A DNA stretch of 64,000 nt from Paenibacillus monticola (GTDB taxonomy: Bacteria > Bacillota > Bacilli > Paenibacillales > Paenibacillaceae). The notes below the pieces were generated by a model that saw only the letters and a program-made list of their open reading frames with translations, was not told the origin of the DNA and made no database searches. Below, piece after piece: positions 26,366 to 35,695 of the stretch. Each line of letters begins with the position of its first letter. Position 1 is the first letter of the stretch. The DNA is taken from positions 620,001-684,000 of the forward strand of contig NZ_WJXB01000003.1 of the NCBI RefSeq assembly GCF_009664975.1, read 5' to 3'. The position numbers and the translations under genes are program-made.

Positions 26366-27042
26366 GCCTCCTCCTCAAACTTATAACCTGTACCAATCAC
26401 TGTACGTATATGACGAGATTCGTTACCCAACTTGCTTCTTAGCTTTTTGATATGTGTATCTACCACACGAGAGTCACCATCAAACTCAATCCCCCATACC
26501 CTTCTGAGTATCGTATCCCGTGAAATGACAATTCCCTTATTATATATCAATAGCCGCAACACCTCATATTCCTTAGGTGTAAGCTCCACCTCGATCTGAT
26601 TTACATCCAGACGATGAGCCATCGTGTTCAGAACGGCCGACCCAAACGACAGCATCTGTCCTTCCGGCAAATGACCGCCTTCTATCCGTTTCATCAGGGC
26701 ATTTGCCCGGGCAACCAATACCTTGGGACTAAATGGCTTGGTCACATAATCATCTGCACCCAACTCAAACCCTTGGATTTTGTCGTCATCACCGGATTTA
26801 GCTGTAAGCAAAATAATAGGAACTCCTGAACAGCTCCGTACTTGTCGACACACCTCAAACCCATTCAGCTTGGGCATCATGATATCCAGGATGATAAGAT
26901 CTGGATTCAGTGAATCAAACCAGATTAATGCATCCTTTCCATTATCAGCTTCATGTACCTCCCAATCGTTCTGAATGAAATAATCAGCAATAATTTCACG
27001 AATACGAATCTCATCCTCAACGAGAAGAACCCTCTTTTTCAT
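26362..27042 (-). CDS. OmpR/PhoB-family response regulator
   Basis: 226 residues. The receiver domain (1-118) has acidic residues at 9-11, phosphorylation site Asp53 in LIILDIMMP, and lysine in DDYVTKPFSPK. A winged-helix DNA-binding domain (about 130-225) has VELTPKEYEVLRLL, SRDTILRRVWG and VVDTHIKKLRSKLG. GGGAGG precedes the ATG. It is the first gene of the pair; its upstream 170 bases contain AT-rich sequence (TATATATTATC) suited to a promoter but no clear operator. Confidence 0.95.
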   Translation of the reverse strand: MKKRVLLVEDEIRIREIIADYFIQNDWEVHEADNGKDALIWFDSLNPDLIILDIMMPKLNGFEVCRQVRSCSGVPIILLTAKSGDDDKIQGFELGADDYVTKPFSPKVLVARANALMKRIEGGHLPEGQMLSFGSAVLNTMAHRLDVNQIEVELTPKEYEVLRLLIYNKGIVISRDTILRRVWGIEFDGDSRVVDTHIKKLRSKLGNESRHIRTVIGTGYKFEEEA

Positions 27043-27133
27043 CTCGTCCTCCCTTCTATCACGATATATATTATCATTTTAGTTAATAGATATGTTCTTC
27101 ATGTGTCTCTCCGATGATCTTTTTTCCTGAACA

Positions 27134-27163
27134 GAAAAAAAGCCTGTCCACTAGGAACAAGCT
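27134..27163 (-). terminator. terminator of the importer/AraC/GH31 operon
   Basis: On the minus strand AGCTTGTTCC pairs with GGACAGGCT (one bulged base) across a four-base loop and runs directly into seven T residues. It lies about 50 bases after the GH31 stop and before the response-regulator promoter region. Confidence 0.75.
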
Positions 27164-27215
27164 CTAGATAACTGAATTTATCTCTTACTTTGCCAAGTGA
27201 TAGAATCTGGCCCGG

Positions 27216-29213
27216 CTAGATCAGTCCGATCAAATCTCGGCAAGCGTCATTTTTCAGAAAGACAGGAATCACATCGAGAGGCGCGGCAGCGGTGATTCTC
27301 TGGCCGCCCTCGTACACAATCCCACTGTGCAGTTCCGTCCACTTCGCTCCCGCAGGCAGGTACACCTCACGCTCACAGACATCCTCTTCCATCACAGGGG
27401 CTACTAGAATATCTGCTCCGAACATGTACTGATCTTGCAATTCCCAACAGCATTCCTCTTGTGGAAACTCGTAGAACATCGGACGGATGAGCGGAGCTCC
27501 ATTCTCATGTGCTTCCTGCATCAGCCTGCGGGTGTAAGGGCGCATAACCTCACGCAGATTCATATATTTCACAAGGATGGGGTAGACTTCCTCCCCGAAA
27601 CTCCAAACCTCATTGTTTCCTCCAGAAAATAGAGCTTCACTCCCGTCTTTGCGATAGATGTTCTGCATGGACTTTCGGTCACCATGCAGACGCATCACCG
27701 GACAGAAGGCACCGAATTGGAACCAGCGCACCAGCAATTTTCGGAAACTTTCACTGTCCGGATCGCCACCGCCGAATCCTCCGATGTCCGTTGTCCACCA
27801 AGGAATACCTGCGATGCCCATGTTCAGCCCTGCACATACTTGGCGGCGGAGGGCTGTCCATGAGGAATGAATGTCGCCCGACCAGACCAACGCACCGTAG
27901 CGTTGACTGCCTGCCCACGCGCAGCGTACAAGATTTACAATATTCGGCTGTCCCTCAGCCACCATGCCGTCATAGAACGTTCGGGAGAATAATTGAGGGT
28001 AGATGTTGCCAATTTGCACATTGGGCCCCATCTTATAACGATAGTTGTCAAAGTCATACACACCATATTCTGGCTCCGCTTCATCCAGCCAAAATAAATG
28101 AATTCCACTATCATAGTAGTTCTTCTTGCACTTGTCCCAGACATACTTGCGTGCCTCCGGGTTTGTCGCATCATAGAAAACACTCTCGCCCCCAAAGCGC
28201 ATGCAGATATTCACACCCATTTCGGGCTTTACAAGCAGATTTTTCTGCCGCATTTCCGCAAAATTTTCGCTTTCCAAATCGATTTGGGGCCACACGGACA
28301 CCATGAGCTCAATCCCCATACTTTTGAGCTCATCTGCCATGGCTTTAGGATCAGGAAAAAATTCTTCTTCAAAGCGGAAATCGCCCATCTTAGGCCAGTG
28401 AAAAAAATCGCATACGATAACGTCGATCGGCAACCCTCGACGCTTGTATTCGCGTGCCACCTCTAAAAGCTGTTCTTGGTTCCAGTAACGCAGCTTGCAT
28501 TGCCAGAAGCCGAGCCCATATTCAGGCATCATCGGCACATGACCGGTAGCATTCGCGTAATTGGCCTGAATGCTTGCGGGCGTGTCGCCTGCTGTAATCC
28601 AGTAATCCAGCTGTTTGGTGCTTTCGGCGACCCATTCGGTGACATTTCTTCCAAAGCTGACCCGGCCTATAGCAGGATTATGCCATAACAGCCCGTAACC
28701 CAGGCTCGACAGCACAAACGGTACACTCGCTTGCGAGTTGCGGTGCGCAAGTTCAAGATTGCAGTACTTTAAGTTCAGAATGTCCTGCTGGTACTGACCC
28801 ATGCCGTACAGTTTTTCCGTATTGTCGGACTCAAAGCTGGCAGTCAAGCGGAAATCGCCACCGATAATAGGCTTAAACTTACGTGCAGAGAGATTGAGGC
28901 AACCGTTACCGTCCAGTTCTTGCAGAAGTAAACGCCCTTCTTGATTGTAATAACTAACCAGGCAATTTTTCGTCCAATCGTTTTGCTTCATTACCGCTTT
29001 AATATTTCCATTACGAATAAAAGCTTCACTGCCATCAATACCTATCTCAACCTCGTAAACCTCCTGCGCAAGCAGAGCAAAATCGGTGTCGATAATCTCA
29101 CCCATCATCGCGCTGCGCACCCGAAAGCTATCCTTCCCCCAGGGTTCAATACAAAGGGTCTCTCCATTCCCCTGCCAAATCAGCTGGTTTCCTACTCTCT
29201 GATACATATCCAT
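27216..29213 (-). CDS. GH31 glycosidase, probable alpha-xylosidase
   Basis: 665 residues with no signal peptide, so cytoplasmic. GH31 features run in order: an N-terminal beta domain, the LGFWQCKLRYWNQEQ entry to the barrel, VCDFFHWPKMGDFRF, predicted nucleophile Asp377 in LFWLDEAEPE, acid/base Asp447 in LVWSGDIHSSW, GGFGGGDP and the C-terminal RPMFYEFP and GADILVAPV strands. WLDEAEPE-type sequences are usual in GH31 alpha-xylosidases of the XylS/YicI side rather than alpha-glucosidases (WNDMNE). The likely substrate is alpha-linked xylose in xyloglucan oligosaccharides such as isoprimeverose. It is the last gene of the binding-protein/permease/permease/AraC operon, which then should import that oligosaccharide. 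Confidence 0.9.
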   Translation of the reverse strand: MDMYQRVGNQLIWQGNGETLCIEPWGKDSFRVRSAMMGEIIDTDFALLAQEVYEVEIGIDGSEAFIRNGNIKAVMKQNDWTKNCLVSYYNQEGRLLLQELDGNGCLNLSARKFKPIIGGDFRLTASFESDNTEKLYGMGQYQQDILNLKYCNLELAHRNSQASVPFVLSSLGYGLLWHNPAIGRVSFGRNVTEWVAESTKQLDYWITAGDTPASIQANYANATGHVPMMPEYGLGFWQCKLRYWNQEQLLEVAREYKRRGLPIDVIVCDFFHWPKMGDFRFEEEFFPDPKAMADELKSMGIELMVSVWPQIDLESENFAEMRQKNLLVKPEMGVNICMRFGGESVFYDATNPEARKYVWDKCKKNYYDSGIHLFWLDEAEPEYGVYDFDNYRYKMGPNVQIGNIYPQLFSRTFYDGMVAEGQPNIVNLVRCAWAGSQRYGALVWSGDIHSSWTALRRQVCAGLNMGIAGIPWWTTDIGGFGGGDPDSESFRKLLVRWFQFGAFCPVMRLHGDRKSMQNIYRKDGSEALFSGGNNEVWSFGEEVYPILVKYMNLREVMRPYTRRLMQEAHENGAPLIRPMFYEFPQEECCWELQDQYMFGADILVAPVMEEDVCEREVYLPAGAKWTELHSGIVYEGGQRITAAAPLDVIPVFLKNDACRDLIGLI

Positions 29214-29266
29214 GATTCCACCTATCCCTTTCTATTTATTACCAATCATTATACGAATCTAAATCC

Positions 29267-30238
29267 TTATAAATCGGTATCTCGCCGAACGGTACAATCT
29301 ATATTTTCCACTTTGTCCCGGATGGCATTTCGGTAACTTTTAGGCGTGTAGCCATAAAACTTCTTGAAGATTTCCGTAAACCGATTAATATTGCAAAATC
29401 CGGTCATCTCAGCAATCTCCATAATTTTTTTATCCGTTGTCTCCATCAGCGTGACGGCTTCCGATATTCTATATTCATTTAGAAAATCCATCGGTGTAAG
29501 ATCAAATTGCTTTTTCATAAACCTGCAGAAATAGGAAGGACTCATATTGACCTGCTTCGACATTTCCGTAAGCGAAATATGCTTACTATAATTTTGCTGA
29601 ACGTACCCCAGCATTTTTTTGGCCAGCAAAGAGTTTTGGCCCGCATTTGACCGCCTTAGGGTCTCATCGGTACCCTCAACAGCAACCTTTTCCAGAAGAT
29701 AGAAAATCTCCAGCAGCCTCGCTTTTACTAACAGTTCATAACCCTGAGGCTCCTGCTGATAGATATCACGCACGCCCTCCAACAGTGAAAAAAGCTTCAG
29801 TTCTTGGTCCATCTCGCGCGTAATCAGCTTAGGGTAACATCTTTTCTGCAGAAATAACGGCAGGATATACTGCTGCTGAATCAGATCATTCTCGAGGCTG
29901 GAAACAAAATTAAAATGCACCAGCACCGCATAGAACACGATTTCCTCCCGCCCCTCCCGGCTTGCGGAATGCAACAGATTGGGTTGGATGAGAACGATCT
30001 CGCCACTGTGCACCGAGAACTTGTCTTGCCCCACGTGAAACTGTATGCTGCCCTTGACTACAAACAGCAGTTCAAGTTCTTCATGCCAATGTGAATATAA
30101 TACCGAATTATTCATCGATGGGACCTGTGTCATGTGTACACTCATACGGAACTGACGGCTGCCATGAACCAGCATTTCCTCCATGTCCCTCGAAACAAGC
30201 TCTTCTATGATCTCCAATTGTTCAAGAGTTCTTTTCAT
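29267..30238 (-). CDS. AraC-family regulator with N-terminal cupin sensor
   Basis: 323 residues. The N-terminal cupin-like domain (about 40-130, SHWHEELELLFVVKGSIQFHVG) would bind the inducing sugar. The C-terminal double helix-turn-helix (about 215-315) has MSPSYFCRFMKKQFDLTPMDFL and IAEMTGFCNINRFTEIFKKFYGYTP. It lies between the permease genes and the GH31 gene in one operon (gaps 47 and 53 bases) and most likely activates that operon in response to imported alpha-xyloside. The ribosome site is weak. Confidence 0.9.
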   Translation of the reverse strand: MKRTLEQLEIIEELVSRDMEEMLVHGSRQFRMSVHMTQVPSMNNSVLYSHWHEELELLFVVKGSIQFHVGQDKFSVHSGEIVLIQPNLLHSASREGREEIVFYAVLVHFNFVSSLENDLIQQQYILPLFLQKRCYPKLITREMDQELKLFSLLEGVRDIYQQEPQGYELLVKARLLEIFYLLEKVAVEGTDETLRRSNAGQNSLLAKKMLGYVQQNYSKHISLTEMSKQVNMSPSYFCRFMKKQFDLTPMDFLNEYRISEAVTLMETTDKKIMEIAEMTGFCNINRFTEIFKKFYGYTPKSYRNAIRDKVENIDCTVRRDTDL

Positions 30239-30285
30239 AAGGCACCTACCTTCCTACTTGGCAAGGTTCTGTGCGCAAATGCGTA

Positions 30286-31215
30286 TCAGCCCTTGACCGC
30301 GCCTATCATAACACCCTTTTCAAAATACTTCTGCAGAAATGGATAGATTATTAATACCGGCACAGTCGACACAATAATCACCGCATATTTAATTTGATCC
30401 GCAAACTGCTGGGCGTAGCTGCCCGCGCCTGCACCTGCACCTGAACCGGCTCCGCCGGCAAATGCCTGATTGGACAGCAGAATATTGCGCAGAATGATCT
30501 GCAGAGGCTGCAGCTCATCCGAGTTTATATACAGTAGTGCACTAAAAAAGTCATTCCAGTGACCCACCATATAATATAGGGAAATGACCGAGATGACCGC
30601 TTTGGAGAGCGGGATGACAACGGAAATAAAATAACGAAAATGTGAGCATCCATCCAATACAGCCGCCTCATAGAGCTCCTCTGGAATAGAACTCTCAAAA
30701 AAAGTTCGTGTAATGATTAAATTAAAAACACTGAGTGCACCGTTCACAATCATGATCCATGGCGTGTTCAGCAGATGCAAATCACGGATGAGTAAGTAGG
30801 TTGGGATCATTCCACCGCCAAAATACATCGTGAACACGAACAAAGGCATAATGATTCTGCGCGCCTTAAACTTTTTATGTGCAAGTGCATAAGCGCAAGG
30901 CAGCGTAACAATTAGATTCAGCAGTGTTCCAAGTACCGTATAGATAACGGTGTTGAGATACCCTTGCCAAATACGCGTGTCTTTAAAGATCTGCTCATAG
31001 CCGTAAAAATTTATATCTTTGGGCCAAAGAATGACCTGTCCTTGATTGACCATGGTGGAGTTGCTGAATGAAGCGATAACTATAAAATATAATGGATACG
31101 CCACAACTATAAAGGCAACAATGCTGACCACCACCACAACAGCCGTATACAGCCGGTCAGCCAAACTGCCTGAACTGACAATAGCGTGTGAGGTCTCTAC
31201 TTTATTGCGAGTCAT
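30286..31215 (-). CDS. sugar ABC permease, LplC/YtcP type
   Basis: 309 residues, six predicted membrane helices, binding-protein-dependent transport family. It has VVAYPLYFIVIASFSN near the N-terminus and the EAA-type loop EELYEAAVLDGCSHFRYFISVVIPLSKAV. It ends PFLQKYFEKGVMIGAVKG, the usual C-terminal end of LplC-type permeases. An unusual insertion of alternating G and A residues (GGAGSGAGAGAGS) lies in the loop near residue 260. GGAGGGG precedes the ATG and it follows its partner permease by 13 bases. No ATPase is encoded nearby, as is common for this class, which shares an MsmX-type ATPase encoded elsewhere. Confidence 0.92.
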   Translation of the reverse strand: MTRNKVETSHAIVSSGSLADRLYTAVVVVVSIVAFIVVAYPLYFIVIASFSNSTMVNQGQVILWPKDINFYGYEQIFKDTRIWQGYLNTVIYTVLGTLLNLIVTLPCAYALAHKKFKARRIIMPLFVFTMYFGGGMIPTYLLIRDLHLLNTPWIMIVNGALSVFNLIITRTFFESSIPEELYEAAVLDGCSHFRYFISVVIPLSKAVISVISLYYMVGHWNDFFSALLYINSDELQPLQIILRNILLSNQAFAGGAGSGAGAGAGSYAQQFADQIKYAVIIVSTVPVLIIYPFLQKYFEKGVMIGAVKG

Positions 31216-31228
31216 AGATTCCCCTCCT

Positions 31229-32182
31229 TTACATTAAGCTGATATTGGATTTTTTCTTGGCAAACGTATTTGCCAGAATCAGGAACAGGAAGTTAACAAG
31301 GGTATTGAATAAACCGACGGCCGAGCCAAAGCTGAATTGATTCGACTTGACTCCGACGTTGAACACATAAGTTGAGATAACCTCTGATACCGATTTGTTG
31401 AGACTGTTCTGCATGAGGAAGGTCTTTTCAAAACCCACACTCAAAACTCCACCCATATTCATAATCAGCAGAATAATAATGGTTGGAAGGATCGCAGGGA
31501 TTTCCACATGCCAGACGATCTTCCAGCGGTTCGCACCATCGATTCTGGCTGCATCATACTGCTGGGTATCCACAGATGACAGGGCCGCGATGAAGATAAT
31601 GCTGTTCCAGCCGCAAGACTGCCAAATGGCTGAAATAACGTAAACCGGAACAAACGCCCCCGGAGAGCCCAAAAGATTGATATCAGCGGGGATCAAATCC
31701 AGCGTTTTCAGAAGGTCATTGATGAGACCCGTAGTAGGCGAAAGCAGAATTTGCAGCAAAGCCACCAGAACAACGGTTGAAATGAAATACGGCATGTAAA
31801 CGGTGGTTTGCAGTAAGCGCTTACGTCTATGGCCTCGAATCGAATTGACGACAAGAGCCAGAAGAATCGGCATCGGAAAACCTAACACAATGGAGAAAAA
31901 AGCAATCACAAATGTATTTCTAAGGGTGGGCCAGAACATTGGGCTATTGAAATACTGATCGAAATACTTCAAACCGACCCAGTCACCGCCCGTAAGCCCT
32001 TTGCTAAAATCAAAATCCCTAAAGGCAAGTTGAATGCCATACATCGGTCCATAGCAGAAAACTGCGATATAAATGACAGCAGGAAGAACCATGAGCCACA
32101 ATTGATAATTAGCTGCCCATCCGTTCAAGAATCCTTTACCTGGAGCAGGTTGGATTTTTCTGGCCAAGAGTGCTGGTTTCAT
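31229..32182 (-). CDS. sugar ABC permease, LplB/YteP type
   Basis: 317 residues with six predicted membrane helices. Features are MVLPAVIYIAVFCYGPMYGIQLAFRDF, the EAA loop YDAARIDGANRWKIVWHVEIPAILPT, and a C-terminus with SAVGLFNTLVNFLFL. GGGGGAAC lies before the ATG, 13 bases after the binding-protein gene. It forms the membrane channel with the next permease. Context (GH31, AraC) suggests an alpha-xylose-containing oligosaccharide as the cargo. Confidence 0.92.
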   Translation of the reverse strand: MKPALLARKIQPAPGKGFLNGWAANYQLWLMVLPAVIYIAVFCYGPMYGIQLAFRDFDFSKGLTGGDWVGLKYFDQYFNSPMFWPTLRNTFVIAFFSIVLGFPMPILLALVVNSIRGHRRKRLLQTTVYMPYFISTVVLVALLQILLSPTTGLINDLLKTLDLIPADINLLGSPGAFVPVYVISAIWQSCGWNSIIFIAALSSVDTQQYDAARIDGANRWKIVWHVEIPAILPTIIILLIMNMGGVLSVGFEKTFLMQNSLNKSVSEVISTYVFNVGVKSNQFSFGSAVGLFNTLVNFLFLILANTFAKKKSNISLM

Positions 32183-32195
32183 TGAAAGTTCCCCC

Positions 32196-33827
32196 TCATT
32201 TTACGGTCGACAAATACTCTTGGTAGGCTTTTTGACGAATTTCCAGGTTTTGGGCCAGACCGGATGTCTCGATAGATGTGACATACTCGTTCCATTCACT
32301 ATCAATGTCCACATTTGTAGTCATCCACTGGGCCCACTTCTGATCGGTGATATTGTTAATGTTCGCCTGGTTCATGGCCATGGCATTGGTGTCCTCCATA
32401 CTGTATTTCATGAACACCTGCGGATAGACGTTTGTTTGTGGATCGGCCTTCTTCAACAAATCATCATAAACGGACTTTTCTTTCAAAACACTCTGCATGT
32501 CCGTACCCAGAGTCAATTTGCTTTTTAAATCGTCCGCAATATACATGGGTCCATTATCTGCGAATGTACTGGTCCATTTCCAAGAACCGGGATCAAGTGA
32601 AGAATCCGCTGGAGGAAGGACCTGATACGTGCCATCTCCGTTATCCTTGATACCTTTATCCGTATCATTCATACCGCCAAACAGGACCTGCATGCTGACA
32701 GTTGGCTCATAGAACGCATCAATGAATCTCATAGCTGCATCTTTATTTTTGGATTTGGCACTAAGCGAAATCGCATTATCTCCATAGTTCTGATAGTAGT
32801 TGTCGTTGCTCCAGTACAGTTCTTCCGTGGAATCTGCATGCTGCTTGAGTTGTGGCATGGTGACGTACTGATCCTTCAACTCGTTGCCCACACGGTCACT
32901 GGTTTCCCAGCCCCACGTAAAACCGACCTTTGCGGTGGTACCACTGCCACGGGCAAGTGACTGGTATTTAGAGTAATCCTGTGTGACCACTTCTTTGTTG
33001 ATGAGATTTTCACTGTACAACTTCTGCAGGAACTGCATCAACGTTTTGAAACGGTCATCCACATAGAAATCCTTGACCTGAGCGTCTTCTGTAAAATATC
33101 CATCGGTCACACCATTCGACAAAGGAAGTCCAAGGCTGCCTAGTAGAAGCTTGGGTGTGAAATCCCAGCCCATCGGGTTGAAATCCATCGGAACCTCGTC
33201 AGTGTTGTCGCCATTCTTATTGGGGTCGCCATCGCGGAAAGCGATAAGCACGTTCTCAAGCTCATCCCAGGTGGTGGGAACTTGCAGACCCAGATTGTCT
33301 AGCCAGGTTTTATTGATAAACATGGATGCGGTGGAGCTCGGCCAGATGCCTTTATATTTCGGAGTACCATATATTTTTCCATCTAATTGGGTAGCAAGCG
33401 CTTTCAATTCAGGGTGTTCGCTGAACATCTTTTGTATGTTGGTGCCGCTCTTGTCTATCAGTGGGCTAAGATCTTCAAATAATCCGTTAAACTGAACAAA
33501 ATCCGAATTTTTGGTCGCATTAAACAGTAAATCCGGGATTTCACCGCTTGCAAATAGAGCACTTTTCTTCTGATCCCAGTCTGCAGAGATCTGTTGCCAT
33601 TCGATTTCCACGTTGGCTTTCTCTTCTAAATCCGTAAGCCACTTCATTTCATTCACGTCTTTGGTTAACGAGTGTTTTACAAAAATGGCTGTCAGCTTTG
33701 TTTTTTTAGTAGCGGTGTTCGTGCCGGGATCACTAGTTTCTGAACGGTTTGTATTACTGCACCCCGCCAATGACGCGATTACGATACATCCAGTCAACAA
33801 CGCCGTAAGGATTCCTCTTACTCTCAT
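32196..33827 (-). CDS. extracellular oligosaccharide-binding lipoprotein, LplA type
   Basis: About 543 residues. The lipoprotein signal has lipobox SLAGC and is followed by NTNRSETSDPGTNT linker sequence. The body is a type II (cluster D-like) solute-binding fold of about 520 residues with aromatic-rich patches (GWDFTPKLLLGS, FTWGWETSDRVG, SLDPGSWKWTSTF) that would line a sugar groove. The start is placed at the ATG after AAGGGGG, eight codons inside the longest frame. It heads the operon with the two permeases, AraC regulator and GH31 enzyme. A weak cre-like sequence lies 36 bases upstream. Confidence 0.92.
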   Translation of the reverse strand: MRVRGILTALLTGCIVIASLAGCSNTNRSETSDPGTNTATKKTKLTAIFVKHSLTKDVNEMKWLTDLEEKANVEIEWQQISADWDQKKSALFASGEIPDLLFNATKNSDFVQFNGLFEDLSPLIDKSGTNIQKMFSEHPELKALATQLDGKIYGTPKYKGIWPSSTASMFINKTWLDNLGLQVPTTWDELENVLIAFRDGDPNKNGDNTDEVPMDFNPMGWDFTPKLLLGSLGLPLSNGVTDGYFTEDAQVKDFYVDDRFKTLMQFLQKLYSENLINKEVVTQDYSKYQSLARGSGTTAKVGFTWGWETSDRVGNELKDQYVTMPQLKQHADSTEELYWSNDNYYQNYGDNAISLSAKSKNKDAAMRFIDAFYEPTVSMQVLFGGMNDTDKGIKDNGDGTYQVLPPADSSLDPGSWKWTSTFADNGPMYIADDLKSKLTLGTDMQSVLKEKSVYDDLLKKADPQTNVYPQVFMKYSMEDTNAMAMNQANINNITDQKWAQWMTTNVDIDSEWNEYVTSIETSGLAQNLEIRQKAYQEYLSTVK

Positions 33828-33862
33828 TACAGATGCCCCCTTAGTTTTCATAGCTGCTAATA

Positions 33863-33876
33863 TTTAAGCGCTACCC
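33863..33876 (+). promoter_or_regulatory. weak cre-like sequence upstream of the GH31 operon
   Basis: TTTAAGCGCTACCC fits 11 of 14 cre positions and is centred on the GCGC core. The 318-base gap 33828-34145 also holds the perfect stem-loop at 34000-34038. I see no gene in it. Confidence 0.3.
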
Positions 33877-33999
33877 TAATTTTACTCTCGCTTTTTGGCG
33901 TTGTCTCACCGTATATTGCCTTGTAATCATCGTATATTGACCTATTCAATCGTTTCAACAGTTGCACAATCGATTCTCTAACCTTTGTTTCTCCACCAT

Positions 34000-34038
34000 C
34001 AGCAGAAAGAGCCCTCTATTAGCGGGCTCTTTCTGCTG
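34000..34038 (-). terminator. perfect 15-base stem-loop after the aldo/keto reductase gene
   Basis: CAGCAGAAAGAGCCC and GGGCTCTTTCTGCTG pair perfectly across a nine-base loop, about 110 bases after the reductase stop. The T tract is inside the stem rather than after it, so it is an unusual terminator or an mRNA end-protecting hairpin. Confidence 0.6.
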
Positions 34039-34145
34039 AGTAAATATACAATTAATACCTTAAGTGCTTCACGATAGTTTGCGGATCAGAGTGGGAGCAA
34101 AACGCACTCTCTCCGATATCGAGTGCGCCCATTAATTATCAACGC

Positions 34146-35126
34146 TTACTGAGCTCCTACTACAGGATGCGGAACATACAGTTCTTCAAGGAATGAAATT
34201 TCTTCAGAAGTTAATTTCACCGATATAGCACCTGCTGCATCTTCGAGCTGCGATAGCTTTGTCGCCCCCACGATAGGGGCAGCTACAGATTCTTTCTGCA
34301 GCAGCCATGCAAGCGCGATATGAATGCGGGGAACGCCGCGCTTCTCTGCAAGTGATGCCACTCGCTCGATGATCAATCGGTCTGCATCCGCAGTCAAATC
34401 GTATTTTGATTTTTGAATCTGATCTGTTTCAGATCTATACGTGGTTTCTGCCCCCTCACGGATCAGTCTTCCTGATGCTAACGGACTGTACGGAGTTGAC
34501 GCGATTTTTTGGTCCTTGCAAAGCGGCATCATTTCCCGTTCTTCTTCACGGTAGATGAGATTCATATGATTTTGCATGGATACAAATCGAGTCCAGCCAT
34601 TCTTCTCCGCGACATGCAGGGCCTTTTGAAATTGCCAAGCGAACATGGCAGAAGCGCCGATATATCTGGCCTTTCCGGACTTCACCACATCGTGCAAAGC
34701 TTCCATGGTTTCTTCAATCGGTGTGCTGTAATCCCAACGGTGGATGATGTAGAGATCTACATAATCGGTCCCTAGTCTATTCAAGCTTTTATCGATTTCA
34801 CTTAAAATGGACTTTCGGGAAAGCCCCGCACCATTTGGACCTTGATGCATCCGTCCCCAGACCTTTGTAGCGAGAACAATTTCATCCCGATTCGCATAAT
34901 CCTTTAGCGCCCGTCCAGTAATCTCTTCACTGGTTCCACTGGCATAGACATTCGCTGTATCAAAGAAGTTTATACCGAGCTCCAGAGCTTTTTTGATGAT
35001 AGTGCGGCTGCGCTCTTCGTCCAGCACCCATTGATGCCCTCCCGGCAGCACGTCTCCAAAGCTCATACAACCCAAGCAAATCCGGGAGACATCCATGCCC
35101 GTATTGCCAAATTTAGTGTATTCCAC
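34146..35126 (-). CDS. aldo/keto reductase
   Basis: About 326 residues, TIM-barrel NADPH-dependent oxidoreductase. The catalytic tetrad regions are visible: FFDTANVYASGTSEE (Asp and Tyr), ATKVWG (Lys) and LYIIHRWD (His). The C-terminus has YSPLASGRL and VGATKLSQLEDA for cofactor binding. The start is a GTG seven bases after GGAGGG; the in-frame ATG five codons upstream overlaps that site. It follows the cupin gene by 33 bases and they form a two-gene unit, with a TetR remnant divergently upstream. It probably reduces reactive aldehydes or sugars; the substrate is unknown. Confidence 0.92.
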   Translation of the reverse strand: MEYTKFGNTGMDVSRICLGCMSFGDVLPGGHQWVLDEERSRTIIKKALELGINFFDTANVYASGTSEEITGRALKDYANRDEIVLATKVWGRMHQGPNGAGLSRKSILSEIDKSLNRLGTDYVDLYIIHRWDYSTPIEETMEALHDVVKSGKARYIGASAMFAWQFQKALHVAEKNGWTRFVSMQNHMNLIYREEEREMMPLCKDQKIASTPYSPLASGRLIREGAETTYRSETDQIQKSKYDLTADADRLIIERVASLAEKRGVPRIHIALAWLLQKESVAAPIVGATKLSQLEDAAGAISVKLTSEEISFLEELYVPHPVVGAQ

Positions 35127-35159
35127 AGAACAACCCTCCATTTTCGAATGCTATAATCC

Positions 35160-35537
35160 CTACAGTTTAGCAAACCATTCATCATCGACTGCTTCCAACC
35201 AATCTGTCGGTCCTGGTGTCATGGCCAGGTGTACAAACCAGCTATCCTTTGTCGCACCATGCCAATGTTTCACATGAGGCGGAATATTGACCACTTCACC
35301 TGTTGTGAGCGAGCGGGCAGGTTGCCCCTCTTCCTGATACCAGCCATTGCCGCCGGTGACTAACAGAACTTGTCCAACCTGATGAGTGTGCCAGTTATTG
35401 CGTGCCCCTGGAGCAAAGGTTACATTTCCGATCGAGGTATTCAGAGGCGTTGGATCTGTAAACACCATTTGCAAGTAGGCGTCAAGCTTTTGTCCTAACG
35501 GAAAAATAGTACTATTGCTAAGTTGTTCATTTTTCAT
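35160..35537 (-). CDS. small cupin-domain protein (carboxymuconolactone-type cluster partner)
   Basis: 125 residues, a single cupin barrel with motif 1 NNWHTHQVGQVLLVTGGNGWYQEEG (two His and a Glu for metal) and motif 2 NIPPHVKHWHGATKDS. Such cupins are often encoded beside aldo/keto reductases and carboxymuconolactone-decarboxylase-like proteins in detoxification clusters. It is the first gene of the unit with the reductase. The start is ATG; a TTG one codon before is less likely. A short inverted repeat lies about 110 bases upstream. Confidence 0.88.
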   Translation of the reverse strand: MKNEQLSNSTIFPLGQKLDAYLQMVFTDPTPLNTSIGNVTFAPGARNNWHTHQVGQVLLVTGGNGWYQEEGQPARSLTTGEVVNIPPHVKHWHGATKDSWFVHLAMTPGPTDWLEAVDDEWFAKL

Positions 35538-35644
35538 CAAAAATCCCTTCTTTCAATAATATTTAATTTCGCTTAAAACATCATCTGCCCGTAAATCTCT
35601 ACGTTGTATTGTAATTACTTTAATGCGCGAATGTCTATTATTAT

Positions 35645-35659
35645 AATCCAATTAGGATT
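35645..35659. promoter_or_regulatory. small inverted repeat, candidate operator
   Basis: AATCC-AATTA-GGATT is a perfect five-base inverted repeat in the divergent gap between the cupin/reductase unit and the TetR remnant. TetR operators are palindromic and sit in such gaps, but this one is short and AT-rich. Confidence 0.3.
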
Positions 35660-35695
35660 GTTGCCTATTGTTAATTTCATGCGATTTGTATATTA

